A stretch of DNA of 64,000 nt from Tetragonia tetragonoides (Eukaryota; Streptophyta; Magnoliopsida; Caryophyllales; Aizoaceae): positions 2,418,001 through 2,482,000 of the forward strand of contig CM076153.1 in the NCBI GenBank assembly GCA_038025085.1, in the 5' to 3' direction. How positions within the stretch are numbered: position 1 is the stretch's first letter; each line of letters begins with the position of its first letter. This document shows, piece after piece, positions 1 through 10,064 of this stretch. The notes under the pieces are model-generated. The model saw only the letters and a program-made list of their open reading frames with translations. It was not told the origin of the DNA and ran no database searches. The translations under genes were made by a program, and so were the position numbers.

Positions 1-705
1 TTTTACAGGTCTTGTCTATGAATTGTGATTAAGAAGCACTTCTTTTAAATAAATCAGCTCATTGATTGCATAGTATAGGGTTGTAATTAGTGCAGTTCTT
101 CCTTTTGATATTTCTTTCATACATGATTCTGTATTTTGCTGCATATTTTATTGCAGGACCAACTCTGTCCATTCATTCATTGCACTTGAGCATTATTCCG
201 TATCTGAAAGACGATTAAGGACATTGGTCAAGAAAATTTGAAATTGCAATAGCTCTATGTGAAACTGATTGTTTCCTTCACATGCAATGCAATTAGCTCC
301 CGCCTCCGGACAGGCACACCTGAGTTATGGTAACTGTTCTTTTGTCTATCTGATAGTAAGTGTATACTTAAAAGGTTTCCTCATCAAAACAACTTATACC
401 TTGCAGGGCTACACTGTGCATTGCTTGCTGGTACGTCTAAGATATAATTCCCAAGGTAAATTTCCTAATTCAAACAACTTATACCTTTTGGTTACACTGT
501 GCGTTGCTTGCTGGTATGTCTAAGATAGAACTCCCATGGTAGATTAAGTTGTATTCACATACTTTAAAAACATCTTTTGTGGGGTCTTCTGGAAACTATC
601 CTCTGCTCGGTGCATTAGTGTTGGATACGGTTAGATTTGCTGTTGGTAGAGTAGGTGTTCACTTTTTTGTTTGGTGAGTCAGTGCTTATTTCCCATCTCT
701 GCAAG
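1..705 (+). pseudogene. MSH5 pseudogene copy A (3' end fragment)
   Basis: This stretch matches the 3' part of the full MSH5 gene at 23.2-35.6 kb, from intron 30 through intron 32. Exon 31 is visible near 289-328 (the QAHLSYG-type segment), but its acceptor AG has become AA and extra bases break the frame. Exon 32 occurs twice in tandem, near 407-430 and 487-514, because about 84 bp were duplicated. The second copy has lost its acceptor. Exon 33 is absent: the sequence jumps from intron 32 into the intron after exon 33 at about 690. The copy starts outside the window, so its 5' extent is unknown. It is clearly non-coding. Confidence 0.8.
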
Positions 706-785
706 TACAATATGAAACTACGAAAAATTTAGAACAGCATCGAGATCAATGTCCTGAATTTAAAGAACTAAAAATATATCGGGTC

Positions 786-2905
786 TCATTTGAGCATATC
801 ATGTAGATTCTCAATAAATCTACCCATGTAGGACTCTTCTAAGCCTTTTCTTAGTAAATACTTTCTCCATTTTGCATGGTTAGCCCTCACGTCTGTAGCC
901 AACTCACTTTCCCCCTCCATAACCAACTTGACTGCCTCACACACCGCATCCCTTGAGAAGGAACCATCTTCTCTTTTCACAACCTCGACTCCTATTTTTA
1001 AGTCCACACTCATCATCCTCGAATTGATGAACTGATCAGTTGCTTGAGGCAATAACACCAATTGGCAGTCGCTCACCATAGCTTCGGATAAAGACCCTGC
1101 TCCACAGTGAGTCACGAAGCACCTCACAGAAGAATGTTGCAAGATTAGTTGTTGTTGCACCCAACCTCCATAAACCATTCCCCTTCCCTTGTTTCTCTTC
1201 GCGAAGTTTATTGGTAGAGCGGACTCTAATGTTTCACAACCAATTGGCGGCTTGAGCGCAACCAAAAACGGCATGCCTGCGATTACTAATTAAGGTCAAA
1301 AGAGAAGGCCACGATCCAAGTTAGCAAATAAGTAGAGTACTACTGTACTATAAAAGTCACCTGTGAGTTCAAGTCCGAGAAGAAGCTCTTGAAAGCGGTC
1401 TTTGGTAAGAGAACACTCGCTCCCAAATGCACAATAAATAACGCTACTCTTACTGAAACCGTTCAACCAACCATTCAATGGCTCATCAAGCGTGGAAGCG
1501 GGCAGTTTTGACACCACTGGACCGGCCATAAACAAAGGTTTGCCGTAACTTTGCTGGATAAAATCACAGTAAGGCCCATCTATCTCTCTACAGCCCTTAG
1601 TCCCAATGGCGTCACATTCTTCTATAGCGATTGCCCGTCTTTCCAGCATTGACCTCCCCTGCCCTCCGAACTCCATCTCGCACATCCCATACCATATGGC
1701 CGAAGCCTCGTGGGCTTGCAACCTGATCATTTGCAGAAAAAATTCAAGATCAATAGCCTCTTGGCGAACTAATTCCCGTCTCATATTCTTCTCATATGAT
1801 TTTTCACGGTATCAAAGTCAAACACTTTGAACTTCAATTATAATTCTATAACTAGACCGACTATTATAAGAGTATACTCATTTTGAAAATATTATTTTCA
1901 AATAAATCTAATAAAAGCATTTTTACATTATAAATCATTATAATTGAACTTTATAAAAACTTGGACAATGTGAGTACATATATAAGTAAGAGAATGCCAA
2001 CTCTCTCTTTAAAAGGGTAAGTGGGTAACTAGCTCATTTTTTGATAAAAGGTTAACTAGCTTAGCTTACGATTTATCCAATCTACTACTAGCTGCCACGT
2101 ACAAAGGTATAAACTATAATTAACATACGGAGTATTTCAAAAGCAGTCAAGATATTGATTTATAATATTATCTTGCTCTAAAAATACAAATACTTTCCAT
2201 AATTTTTGGTGAGACGATGGTCACTTTTTAATGAAACAAGGGTGACTGCTTATGAAAAGTGACCCCTATATTTTTAAATAGTGACCCTATTTTTTTATGA
2301 GTTGTTTCATACAAGACTTGATCTAAATGGTCATTTCACATGTGTACGTTAAGAGTGATAGTGTAATGTAATGACCTGATTGATGGAGAGGGGAACCCAT
2401 GGGGAGGTCGGACCAATTCACAATGGCCGACCATATCACACCGTGCTCTTGGGAGAAGGAAAGCATTAGCCACCGGCCACAAAATGGTATAATAAATGGA
2501 CTTGATCCCATGCTTCCGGGCTAGCCTCGGTAGCCATTCGGCAAAGTCAAAGAATACAATGTTTGGCTTGAGATCCAAGAGCTGAGACTCAATGGTATCC
2601 TTGGTCAAGTCCATAGCAACCTTAATGACCGATCGGCCTATGAAGGGCATATCAGCAGTCGTCTGGGCTCCCGTGGGGAGCCCTTCGACTGCTGGGATAG
2701 GGATCAGAACGAATGTGATAAGCTTGGGGTGGTGATTATGGGGGATTAGTTTGAGCTTAGCTTTCTTGGGGAGGAAGAAAGATACTCTGTGGCCCTTCTC
2801 AGCTAGTTTGTTGGCTAATTGCAAGTATGGAGTAAGGTGGCCTAGAGCAAACCATGGGTACATTGCTATATGCAAGGGCTTGATCTCTAATTTAAATTCA
2901 GCCAT
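786..2905 (-). CDS. Family-1 UDP-glycosyltransferase (UGT79/91-like), intact, 3 exons
   Basis: The predicted enzyme moves a sugar from a UDP-sugar to a small-molecule acceptor in the cytosol; the acceptor cannot be read from sequence. Exons are 2905-2376, 1722-1361 and 1276-786. All junctions are GT-AG, the frame is continuous, and the product is 460 residues, normal for the family. The ATG giving MAEFKLE was chosen because it matches the start of the neighbouring copy. An in-frame ATG 26 codons upstream lies almost on the TATA box. The catalytic His sits in the GHLTP segment (about residue 23). The donor-binding PSPG box begins at about residue 336, with WVQQQ, THCGAGS and a final DQ. The THCG-x-GS form rather than HCGWNS is typical of the UGT79/91/94 group. 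A broken paralogue lies at 6913-8423. Broken MSH5 copies flank the gene on both sides. Confidence 0.85.
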
Positions 2906-3400
2906 TATGGATCGCTCACTAACTTGGATTATTGTTGGTAGATGATTTTTTTTTCTTTCAGAAATTGTTGTGCAATCACCCATATATAAGGAGTTCTACT
3001 ATAGCCAAATTAAAATTAAATTAATATAAGTTTGATGTTGTGGTTCATGTGCATGATAAAAAAAAAATAGGAAAAAAATAATAATTACATATATGAATCT
3101 GATATTGATATGGGTGAACTGGATCTTAACATTGAATGCATTTTAAATTTAAAAGGCTCCTGAAGTATTAAGCAAGATACAGCACGAGGCCGGCCAAGAT
3201 TGGGAGCACGATGAAAGAAATAAGCAGAACATGGTAAGAGCACAGGAGAACATGGTAGGAGGTTGTAATTAAAACCTTTTGTTTTATGCTACTAGCTCTT
3301 TGTCTCTTCTTTATTTATTTAGTGAGTGCGGATTTTGTGGCCTAATACTAAAATAGTTCCGCGTTCATTTTGTGGGAATGAAATGAATGATCTTTTATCA
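2906..3400 (-). promoter_or_regulatory. Promoter region of the intact glycosyltransferase
   Basis: On the minus strand a TATATA-type box lies at about 2982-2990, roughly 80 bp upstream of the chosen ATG. The sequence out to about 3400 is repeated at 9235-9700, and its proximal part also precedes the broken paralogue (8480-8690). This marks it as the ancestral glycosyltransferase upstream region. I see no other named motif with confidence. Confidence 0.55.
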
Positions 3401-3589
3401 CAGGGAGGATCGACCGGTATTTAATGATGTCTCTCCAACGCAACTCCAAGTTGGGTTCACGTCTCACTCTCGCCTTGCAAAATAAGAAAGACTGACAAGG
3501 TAACTGGGTCCCATCGACGATGGAGTCAATCAATGTGGTAGGAATATTTTAGAGAGGAAATTTGTTTTATAGGGAGAGATGCTTTGGAA

Positions 3590-6500
3590 ATTTTGCCAAA
3601 CAGTGATGTTACGTTTTGGTGATTGTTTGGACATCAAGAAATTTGGAGAAAATGTAGTGCTGAAAATCTGCTAGACTAAAAATCATAAATTGAACGATAG
3701 GTCATCACTGTCTTTGTTTGGAATTTTAGTCAGGTTCTTCCAAAAATATTAAAAACATAAAATAAAATATAGTCAGGAACAACAATGGAACTATGGAAGG
3801 AGTAGTAATTTATTTTTTTATTTTTCTTGATATCTGTGGATTGCTTTGTTCTACATTGAGGCTAGTGCTTTTTAAGTGGGTGAGTTAGGCCACTAACAGT
3901 TACCTTGAAAGATATATGCTGATATGTTTTCCCAGCAGGTAGCCTTGATTGTTTTCGTCTTTCACATCGGGAGTTTTGTACCTGCGGATGCTGCTGTGGC
4001 AGGATTAACTGATAGGTATGACTATGATTGGTAAGTTCCTCAAGATGGACCATGGCATTTGTTCATGGACGTGACATCTAATTTTGATCTATTGTAATAG
4101 GATATTTTTTGCAATGGGAAGCAAGCTTCTGACGGTTGAACAATCAACATTTATGATTGATCTACCTCAAGTGGGCACGATGTTGAGGTATGTACCATTG
4201 GAAGCTGCAGAGAATAGTGGCATAGAAACCTTCTATTCAACATTTTCCTCTCAGAACTCCTATTCTAATAGATACTAATGGGGAAAATACTAAAAAAGAC
4301 ATTAGAATAATCGTATTGTTGAGGATTACCGAAGTCAGAGTGCATCATGATCATTATCATTAATACAAAATCAGGATCTCTTTCATAACATTCAAATCTC
4401 TGATCTCTTTCAAGCTTCGAACATAGGATGTAGTTAATGGAACTTTTATAGGTAAGCTACATCCCGATCTTTCTGCCTCTTGGATGAATTCAGTAAAGGC
4501 ACATTCACAGAAGCCTCGCTAAAACATTTTATTTTCTTTAATAAATATTTTGCTTTAATGTAAATTAGGGACTTTATGTCTTTGAGCTATGTCTTTTCTC
4601 AGTGGATATACTTCTCATGTTCATTTTGGATGGCATTGGTCTTAGGTTCACTGTCAAACTTCCTTTTCCAATATGCTTAGCCAAAAAAGTGCATAAGCAA
4701 GAAAAGGGGGAAAAAGAGTTGCTGTTGTATAAACGAACTGTTAAAAGTTCTTTTACTTCAGACACTATCTTAGTGCCAAACTATCAAATAGGTGAAAAAC
4801 ATTAAGGGAATAGATATATGGCTAGATTATTACGTTTCGTAGGTATGTTGAGGTCATAATTACTTCTATTTGTGCAACTATAGAACTTCTTTCTGGGCTA
4901 AGGCGGCTGGGGCTTTCAGGGGAGTGTCTCTCACAGATGTGCAGTGTTTATGGGCTTTCTAATTTTGTACTATTAGTTTTCATTCATTAATGAAACCTTT
5001 TCTTATCTAAAAAAAGAACTTCTTTCTCAAGTGGCTTTGTAGTTGTCAAATTTCAGTAGTTTTATTTGTCGATCTTATTTACCCATGAAGTCAATACCAG
5101 AGAAACGTTTCATGGCAATACCATTACCATATTTCTGAATAACTTAACCACAACCATGTTCGTGATTGCGCTGAACTGAATCCCTCACTTGCTAAATACA
5201 AAGTGCACTCTCTGTGTATGTGAAATTTTCAACTCAGAAAGTAGTTCAGAAACTCCATTTGTTTAGATGTATTGCAGTTGCTAACGCACTTTCAGTTGCC
5301 TCTACTTTGTTGTATAGGTCCTGAATAAGCAGTGATAGGTTTCCCAATGTTTTTGGTCTGCTCTTTTGACTTTTGAGCTCTATATTTCCTTGATTTTGAA
5401 CTTGATAGTAACAAATCTTACTGCTGAATGTTTGAGCTTCAAGTAGTTTTCCATCAGACATCTTGCATCTCTTTTCCCTTTTTTCTTTGTTTCTCTTGAT
5501 CATGCCTATTCCTGGATATTTTTTCCTTTGCATCTTATATATGAGCCAAGCTTCATGATTTTAAAGTTGTTCTTATAGATTCCTAGTTTTGCTTCATCTT
5601 ACACTTCTGCATTCATTAATCGGTTATGAGCCACCCTAATGTTGGCGAAAAACTGGACCCTGTTTGAATTTTGAAATAATCATATGAGAGTTGATGGTGT
5701 AGCTCATGCTTAATTGAAGCCAAGCAGAGACAATAGCTTTTGCAAGGAGTTCTTATTTGTTCCAAGTCTACCCCCTCCCCCCTGCGCTCCTCAACCTACA
5801 AAAAAGAAGCTTATGGAAATAATCCTCTGCTAGGTGGTTGTTATTGTTGTTGCTGATGTTGTATATGTTCACTGGTTTGTTTGGTGAGTCGTAGCTTGAT
5901 AGACATGCAACGAACTGGTTCGTTGGTCTACTGTAGCTCCAAACACTATCTCAGTTAAACATCAATACTTATAGCGGTTTACTTTTCATCATTATGTTGG
6001 GTGCTTGCAAGGATCTAGATTTCTCTGGGAGAAAAGTTCACCTCCCATACCATACTATTTAACATTTGCATAAGAACCACAAGTAATCATCATCATAATG
6101 TAGGTATTCCAGATGATGTTATAAAGAGAGCAGCTGGTATACTGGATGCAATTGAATATGGTAAGCGTGTTGAGGGACTCCCGAATGAAAACATAGCAGG
6201 TCAAGATCAGCGATACCAGTCCCATCTCTGCAAGCTTAATTTTTGAATTGGATAATTAGCCCAGACTGTGCTCATGAGTTGTTTATAACAAACATTCTGT
6301 AATTTTTATCAGAATGCACTAGCCACTAGAGAAGATGTTGACATATCTCACCCTCTTCTTTCAACACATTTTTCCTGCTTCCTAGACATTGTGGGTATGC
6401 TCTTCATGATTATGCCGAGTACTAAGTATGCAGGATGCAATAGTAAGACTGGAAGGTGCTGGCATTCACTGGTATGAATGACGATCTCTCTCTTTGTAGT

Positions 6501-6640
6501 TTGATGCTTTTCGCCTGTTAGTCTGTTACTGAAGCACGTTTTTTTAATAATTGCGAACTCTTGTTTTCTATTAAAAAAATGAAGTTTCGTTTCTGTACAT
6601 GTATGAATGGTTGCAGAGAATCTCATGAGCTTTTATTAGC
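3590..6640 (+). pseudogene. MSH5 pseudogene copy B (internally deleted)
   Basis: Positions 3590-3880 match MSH5 intron 1. The sequence then switches within a few dozen bases to exon 25 (3939-4015, the VALIVF...SFVPADAA segment), so everything from intron 1/2 to intron 24, including the Walker A exon, is missing. Exon 26 is at 4101-4187. Exon 27 is near 4451-4512 with a changed donor. Exon 28 is shortened near 4628-4650. Exons 29-32 are absent and intron 32 follows at about 5815. Exon 33 is at 6104-6219 with its donor lost, and exon 34 remnants lie near 6315-6390. Substitutions alter conserved residues, for example LHQVG to LPQVG. A short LINE tail is inserted at 4895-5014. The 3' flank is similar to that of full MSH5 to about 6640. 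Confidence 0.85.
4895..5014 (+). mobile_element. Short 5'-truncated LINE-like retrotransposon tail
   Basis: A 120 bp insert begins GGGCTAAGGCGG and ends in an A-run. It is bounded by a perfect 13 bp direct repeat, AGAACTTCTTTCT (4882-4894 and 5015-5027). The equivalent site in full MSH5 (near 33373) has one copy of the repeat and no insert, which confirms the boundaries. A related piece sits in MSH5 at 28884-29041. The A-rich 3' end and ATTAATGAAACCTTT-type sequence suggest a LINE 3' end. No coding part remains. Confidence 0.7.
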
Positions 6641-6912
6641 ACCATTACTTATGACATTAAGTACTTAGAGAAACAACTGGAAACATGTAAATACGGAAAT
6701 ACCTAGACAAAAGCACTTTAGAGCAACAAAAACTAATTTATAATTCCACTCCCAAACTTAAAGACTTCAAGTGTTAGATCTTCGATGTGCTTAGAATGAG
6801 ACCCATGGATGGATAACATGTTCATGTGAGAATTTCAGCTTGAAGCCAATTAGCTATAAGTAGCTGTTGATTTTTATTGTTTCTCCTCTTTTTGCTTCAA
6901 CGTGGGACTCTA
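6641..6912. other. Intergenic spacer, no gene seen
   Basis: This AT-rich stretch lies between the end of MSH5 copy B and the stop codon of the broken glycosyltransferase. It probably holds the 3' region of that gene. I see no recognisable element. Confidence 0.4.
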
Positions 6913-8423
6913 CTATTCCTCATCTACTTCAACACCAACTAGTAGTTGTAGTAGATACTCAATGAAGTTTTCTATGTATGGCTCCTCCAGCTCTCCGGAC
7001 AAAGACTCTCTCCATCTTGCATGGTTGGCCCTCACGTCGCGCCCTACCTCGCTCTCTTCATCCATCACTGCTCTGATCGCTGTACGAACCGTTTCTCTTG
7101 AGAACATACTATCTTCCTTCTCAACCTCTACCCCGATTTTCAAGTCCAAGCTCATCATTCTGGCATTGATGATTTGATCGCCCAAGTGAGGCAAAAACAC
7201 CAACTGACAATCATTCACTATAGCTTCAGATAAAGACCTGGCGTCGCAGGGATTCACGAAACAGCCCACTGACGGATGTTGTAAGACCAACTGTTGGTGC
7301 ACCCAATCTCCCCATACAATTCCCCCCTCTTTTGTTCTCTCTGTGAACCCTTCTGGCAGGGCTGCCTCAATTGTTTCATAATTGATTGGTGGCCTGAGAA
7401 CTGCCAAGAATGGAAGACCTATTGCGAGATATGTTAAAATATGTACTCAGTTCTTGCAATATAGACGACGGTTTATAAGACAAGGGATTGCTTTACATAT
7501 GAATAGAACGTACCTGAGGATTCAAGACCAAGAAGAATATCCTGAAACTTGTCCCGAGTAAGAAAATTCTCACTCCAAAGCCCACAATACACCACACTGC
7601 CCTCACGAAAACGATTCATCCACTCATGCAACCTGTCATCTAGCCGATCAGCTGGTGGTTCAGGCACTACTGGCCCGGCCATAAAAAATTGCTTATCTTC
7701 GAAAAAGCTGCCAATAAAATCGCAGTAATTTCCATCCATCTCCCTACAAGCCTTGACCAACAAGGCATCACATTTTTCCATGGCAATGCCACGTTTCCCC
7801 AAAAACTCTCCTACTTCTGTCTCGCTCATCATCATGAGCACTTCTCGGGCCTCATTGGGCTGTAGCTTGATCATATTCGACTTTGGTGGCGGGAACCCAA
7901 GTGGAGGGCGGCTCATGTCCAGGCCTTCTTCGAGCTCCTGAGCCCGTGCCCGAGGAACGAAGGTAATAGGCGGTACTGGCCGTGAGCCCGGTGTCGTAGT
8001 AAATTGGTACGGCCCTGTGTTGATTGGCCAGCTCAGGTAGCCACTCACCGAAATCAAAGAAGTAAGTGCTCGGGCTTGAGTTGGTCGAGTTTCTCCTCAA
8101 CAGTGGGCTTGGTCTGATCCATTGCGGACATGATTTTGGCCCAAGAGCCGTAGGGGACATCAGCCGTTGTCTCTGCCCCGGGTGGGAGACCATCGACGGC
8201 TGGGATGGGTATAGGGACGAAGGTGATTAGCTCTTGGTGGTGGTTGTAACTTGTAAGGAGCTAGTTTGGGTTGGGTGTTGGTGGGGAGGAGGAAGGAGAC
8301 TTTGTGACCTCTGTTAGCTATTTGATTGGCTAAGTCTAGGAATGATTTCATGTTGCCAAGATCAAACCATGGGTACATTGCTATGTGCAATTGCAAGGGC
8401 TTCTCTAATTTGTTGTCAGCCAT
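6913..8423 (-). pseudogene. Glycosyltransferase pseudogene (paralogue of 786-2905)
   Basis: The copy starts with MADNKLEKPLQLHIAMYPW at 8423 and has a GT-AG intron at 7419-7513 in the same place as the second intron of the intact gene. The equivalent of the intact gene's first intron is absent, so exons 1 and 2 are continuous. At least three frameshifts break the N-terminal half: one near 8240-8265, where a short duplication precedes the ITFVPIPIPAVDG region; one near 8075-8085, before FDFGEWLPE; and one near 7955-7985. The distal exon (7418-6913) is open but its PSPG core reads VNPCDARS instead of THCGxGS, and the catalytic-region GH is GN. It is therefore doubly inactivated. Its open distal exon suggests fairly recent death. 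Confidence 0.85.
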
Positions 8424-8690
8424 CCTTATTGACCTTGCTTCTCTATGAAATATGAACTCTTTGTTTCTCAATTCTTGTGGATGTTTATTTGATTACAGTT
8501 GATATTGAGATGACACCCATAAGGAGTGATCCTTTTATAGCCAAAATTTTGATATAGTGCTTCACGTGAAAGAATTGAAAATGAAAAAAAAAAATCTCAT
8601 GTATGAATCTGAACTTGATGTGGCTGATCTGGATCTTGTGATTGAATGCGTTATAAAATTAAAGCACTATTATTATCTATAATTAAGGTT
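8424..8690 (-). promoter_or_regulatory. Promoter remnant of the glycosyltransferase pseudogene
   Basis: The sequence is similar to the proximal upstream region of the intact gene (2940-3150) and to the orphan block at 9235-9480. It is interrupted at about 8690, where a GDSL-esterase fragment begins. Confidence 0.5.
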
Positions 8691-8890
8691 CCCTATCCCA
8701 GAACATGCAGGTTTAACTTGCTTGAATCCTGTGAAGTATAAACTTTATAAGACCCTTTCTTTTCAAATAAGGACATAAGTTGCTCCTTTGTTTTCTTGGG
8801 AGATGTACCACGAGCAGGGCGTTGTTGAATGAGGTTAAGAGGACACCTTGGTTGTACTTCAAAGACCAAAAGTTTGTTGCCTTGGATGTA
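8690..8890 (-). pseudogene. GDSL esterase/lipase fragment (exons 4-5)
   Basis: On the minus strand the stretch matches the exon 4/intron 4/exon 5 part of the intact GDSL gene at 36.3-39.8 kb. A segment reading KATNFWSLKYNQG corresponds to DAANFWAAKYNQG. The following LTSFNNALL/LP piece matches the LNLIQQPTTYG region, and the start of exon 5 is recognisable near 8700-8730. Much of the rest is missing and the frame is broken. A CTTTTT-rich tract (8893-8940) abuts it. The fragment shows that the duplicated block once reached beyond MSH5 into its GDSL neighbour. Confidence 0.7.
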
Positions 8891-9234
8891 CCTTCTTTTT
8901 CTTTTTCTTTTTCTTTTTCTTTTTTTTTTTTTTCTTTTTTTGCTAATCCAACATTTTTACTGAATACTGAAGAGAATAAACATGAAATGAAAGTATTACA
9001 AGGCACTTGAAATCCAAGTGGGAATAACATCAAGGGAGGCAACCCCTTCAAAATCTAATAGTTTTAGGAAATTAATTGTAGGTGCAAATTGAAAATAGTT
9101 CGGTGAACTGTTTCGTATCCGAAAGTTGAAAAAACTAGTTTTAAGTATCAAACTGTGACTTTTATTAAAAGGCTAGTTGTTTGTGACATATGTAAACAAA
9201 GTCTTAATAAACCCATTCTAAAGCTGCTACGAAT
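8891..9234. other. Low-complexity and unassigned spacer
   Basis: The stretch starts with a (CTTTTT)n/T-rich tract to about 8940 and continues as AT-rich sequence. I see no gene. Confidence 0.4.
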
Positions 9235-9700
9235 TTTATTTTCTTTCTCAATTGTTGTGCAATTTTGAATATAGGTCATATTTGGAAGACACCTATGAGG
9301 AGTCCTTTTATAGCCCCAATAAGTTTGATATTGTAGTTGTGATTCATGTGCATGCATGATTAAAAAAATATATAAAAAAATCACATATTCGAATCTAAGA
9401 TTGATATGGTTGAACTGGATTTTATTAGCATTGAATGCATAAGAAAATCAATTAAAAGGCTACTGAAAAATTAAGCAAGATACACCACGAGGCCAGCCAA
9501 GACTCGGAGCACGATGAGAAAAATAAGCTAGGAGCACGACGGAAACAAAAGAAGAACATGGTAGAACATAAGGAGTATTATCTAGTGAGTGCGAATCTTG
9601 TAGCCTAATATACTACAGTACTAAATAATTCCGCACGTTCAATTTGAGGGAATAAAATAGTGCGAATTTTGTGGACGACATTGTGAGGGAACATGAGAGG
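9235..9700 (-). repeat. Orphan duplicate of the glycosyltransferase upstream region
   Basis: This block parallels 2940-3400, including the stretch with AAGCAAGATAC, CACGAGGCC, GGAGCACGATGA and AGTGAGTGCG. No glycosyltransferase coding sequence follows on its proximal side. It marks a further array unit whose gene has been deleted. Confidence 0.7.
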
Positions 9701-9792
9701 TGATCCTTGTGGTTGATTATTGGATTCCTGTTAGGTACAATTTATTGTTTTACTGGTCACCCATTTTAAAAATGTCAAAATATCAAAATTAT

Positions 9793-9981
9793 TTTTTGGT
9801 TCACGACTCGGGATATTTACCGTCGACCACAGTGACTATCCACCGCGCTGGTTTGTAGGCACCTCTAAGAGTGGGACAGCTGGCCAAGGAATTTAAAGCT
9901 GCTTCATGTCCAAGGTGAGATTCAAACCCTCAACCTTGATTAAGGGTGGATGAGTTTCTACCACTCAACCATACCTCCTTG
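9793..9981 (-). mobile_element. tRNA-derived SINE, minus orientation
   Basis: Read on the minus strand the element starts AAGGAGGTATGGTTGAGTGG (A-box-like), then carries a B-box-like GGTTTGAATCTC about 50 bp on, and ends in a short A-run. It is flanked by a perfect 19 bp target duplication, GTCAAAATATCAAAATTAT (9774-9792 and 9982-10000). A second member of the family is at 39347-39498. Confidence 0.85.
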
Positions 9982-10064
9982 GTCAAAATATCAAAATTAT
10001 GATAATTACGAAATGTAAGGACCTGAATAGCCTGTCAAGGTCCTCTTGGATTAAAGTGGACCAT

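Noticed and set aside
2906..2983. Upstream start adding MGDCTTISERK... to the intact glycosyltransferase
   Set aside because: It would begin almost on the TATA box and has no counterpart in family members. MAEFKLE matches the paralogue start.
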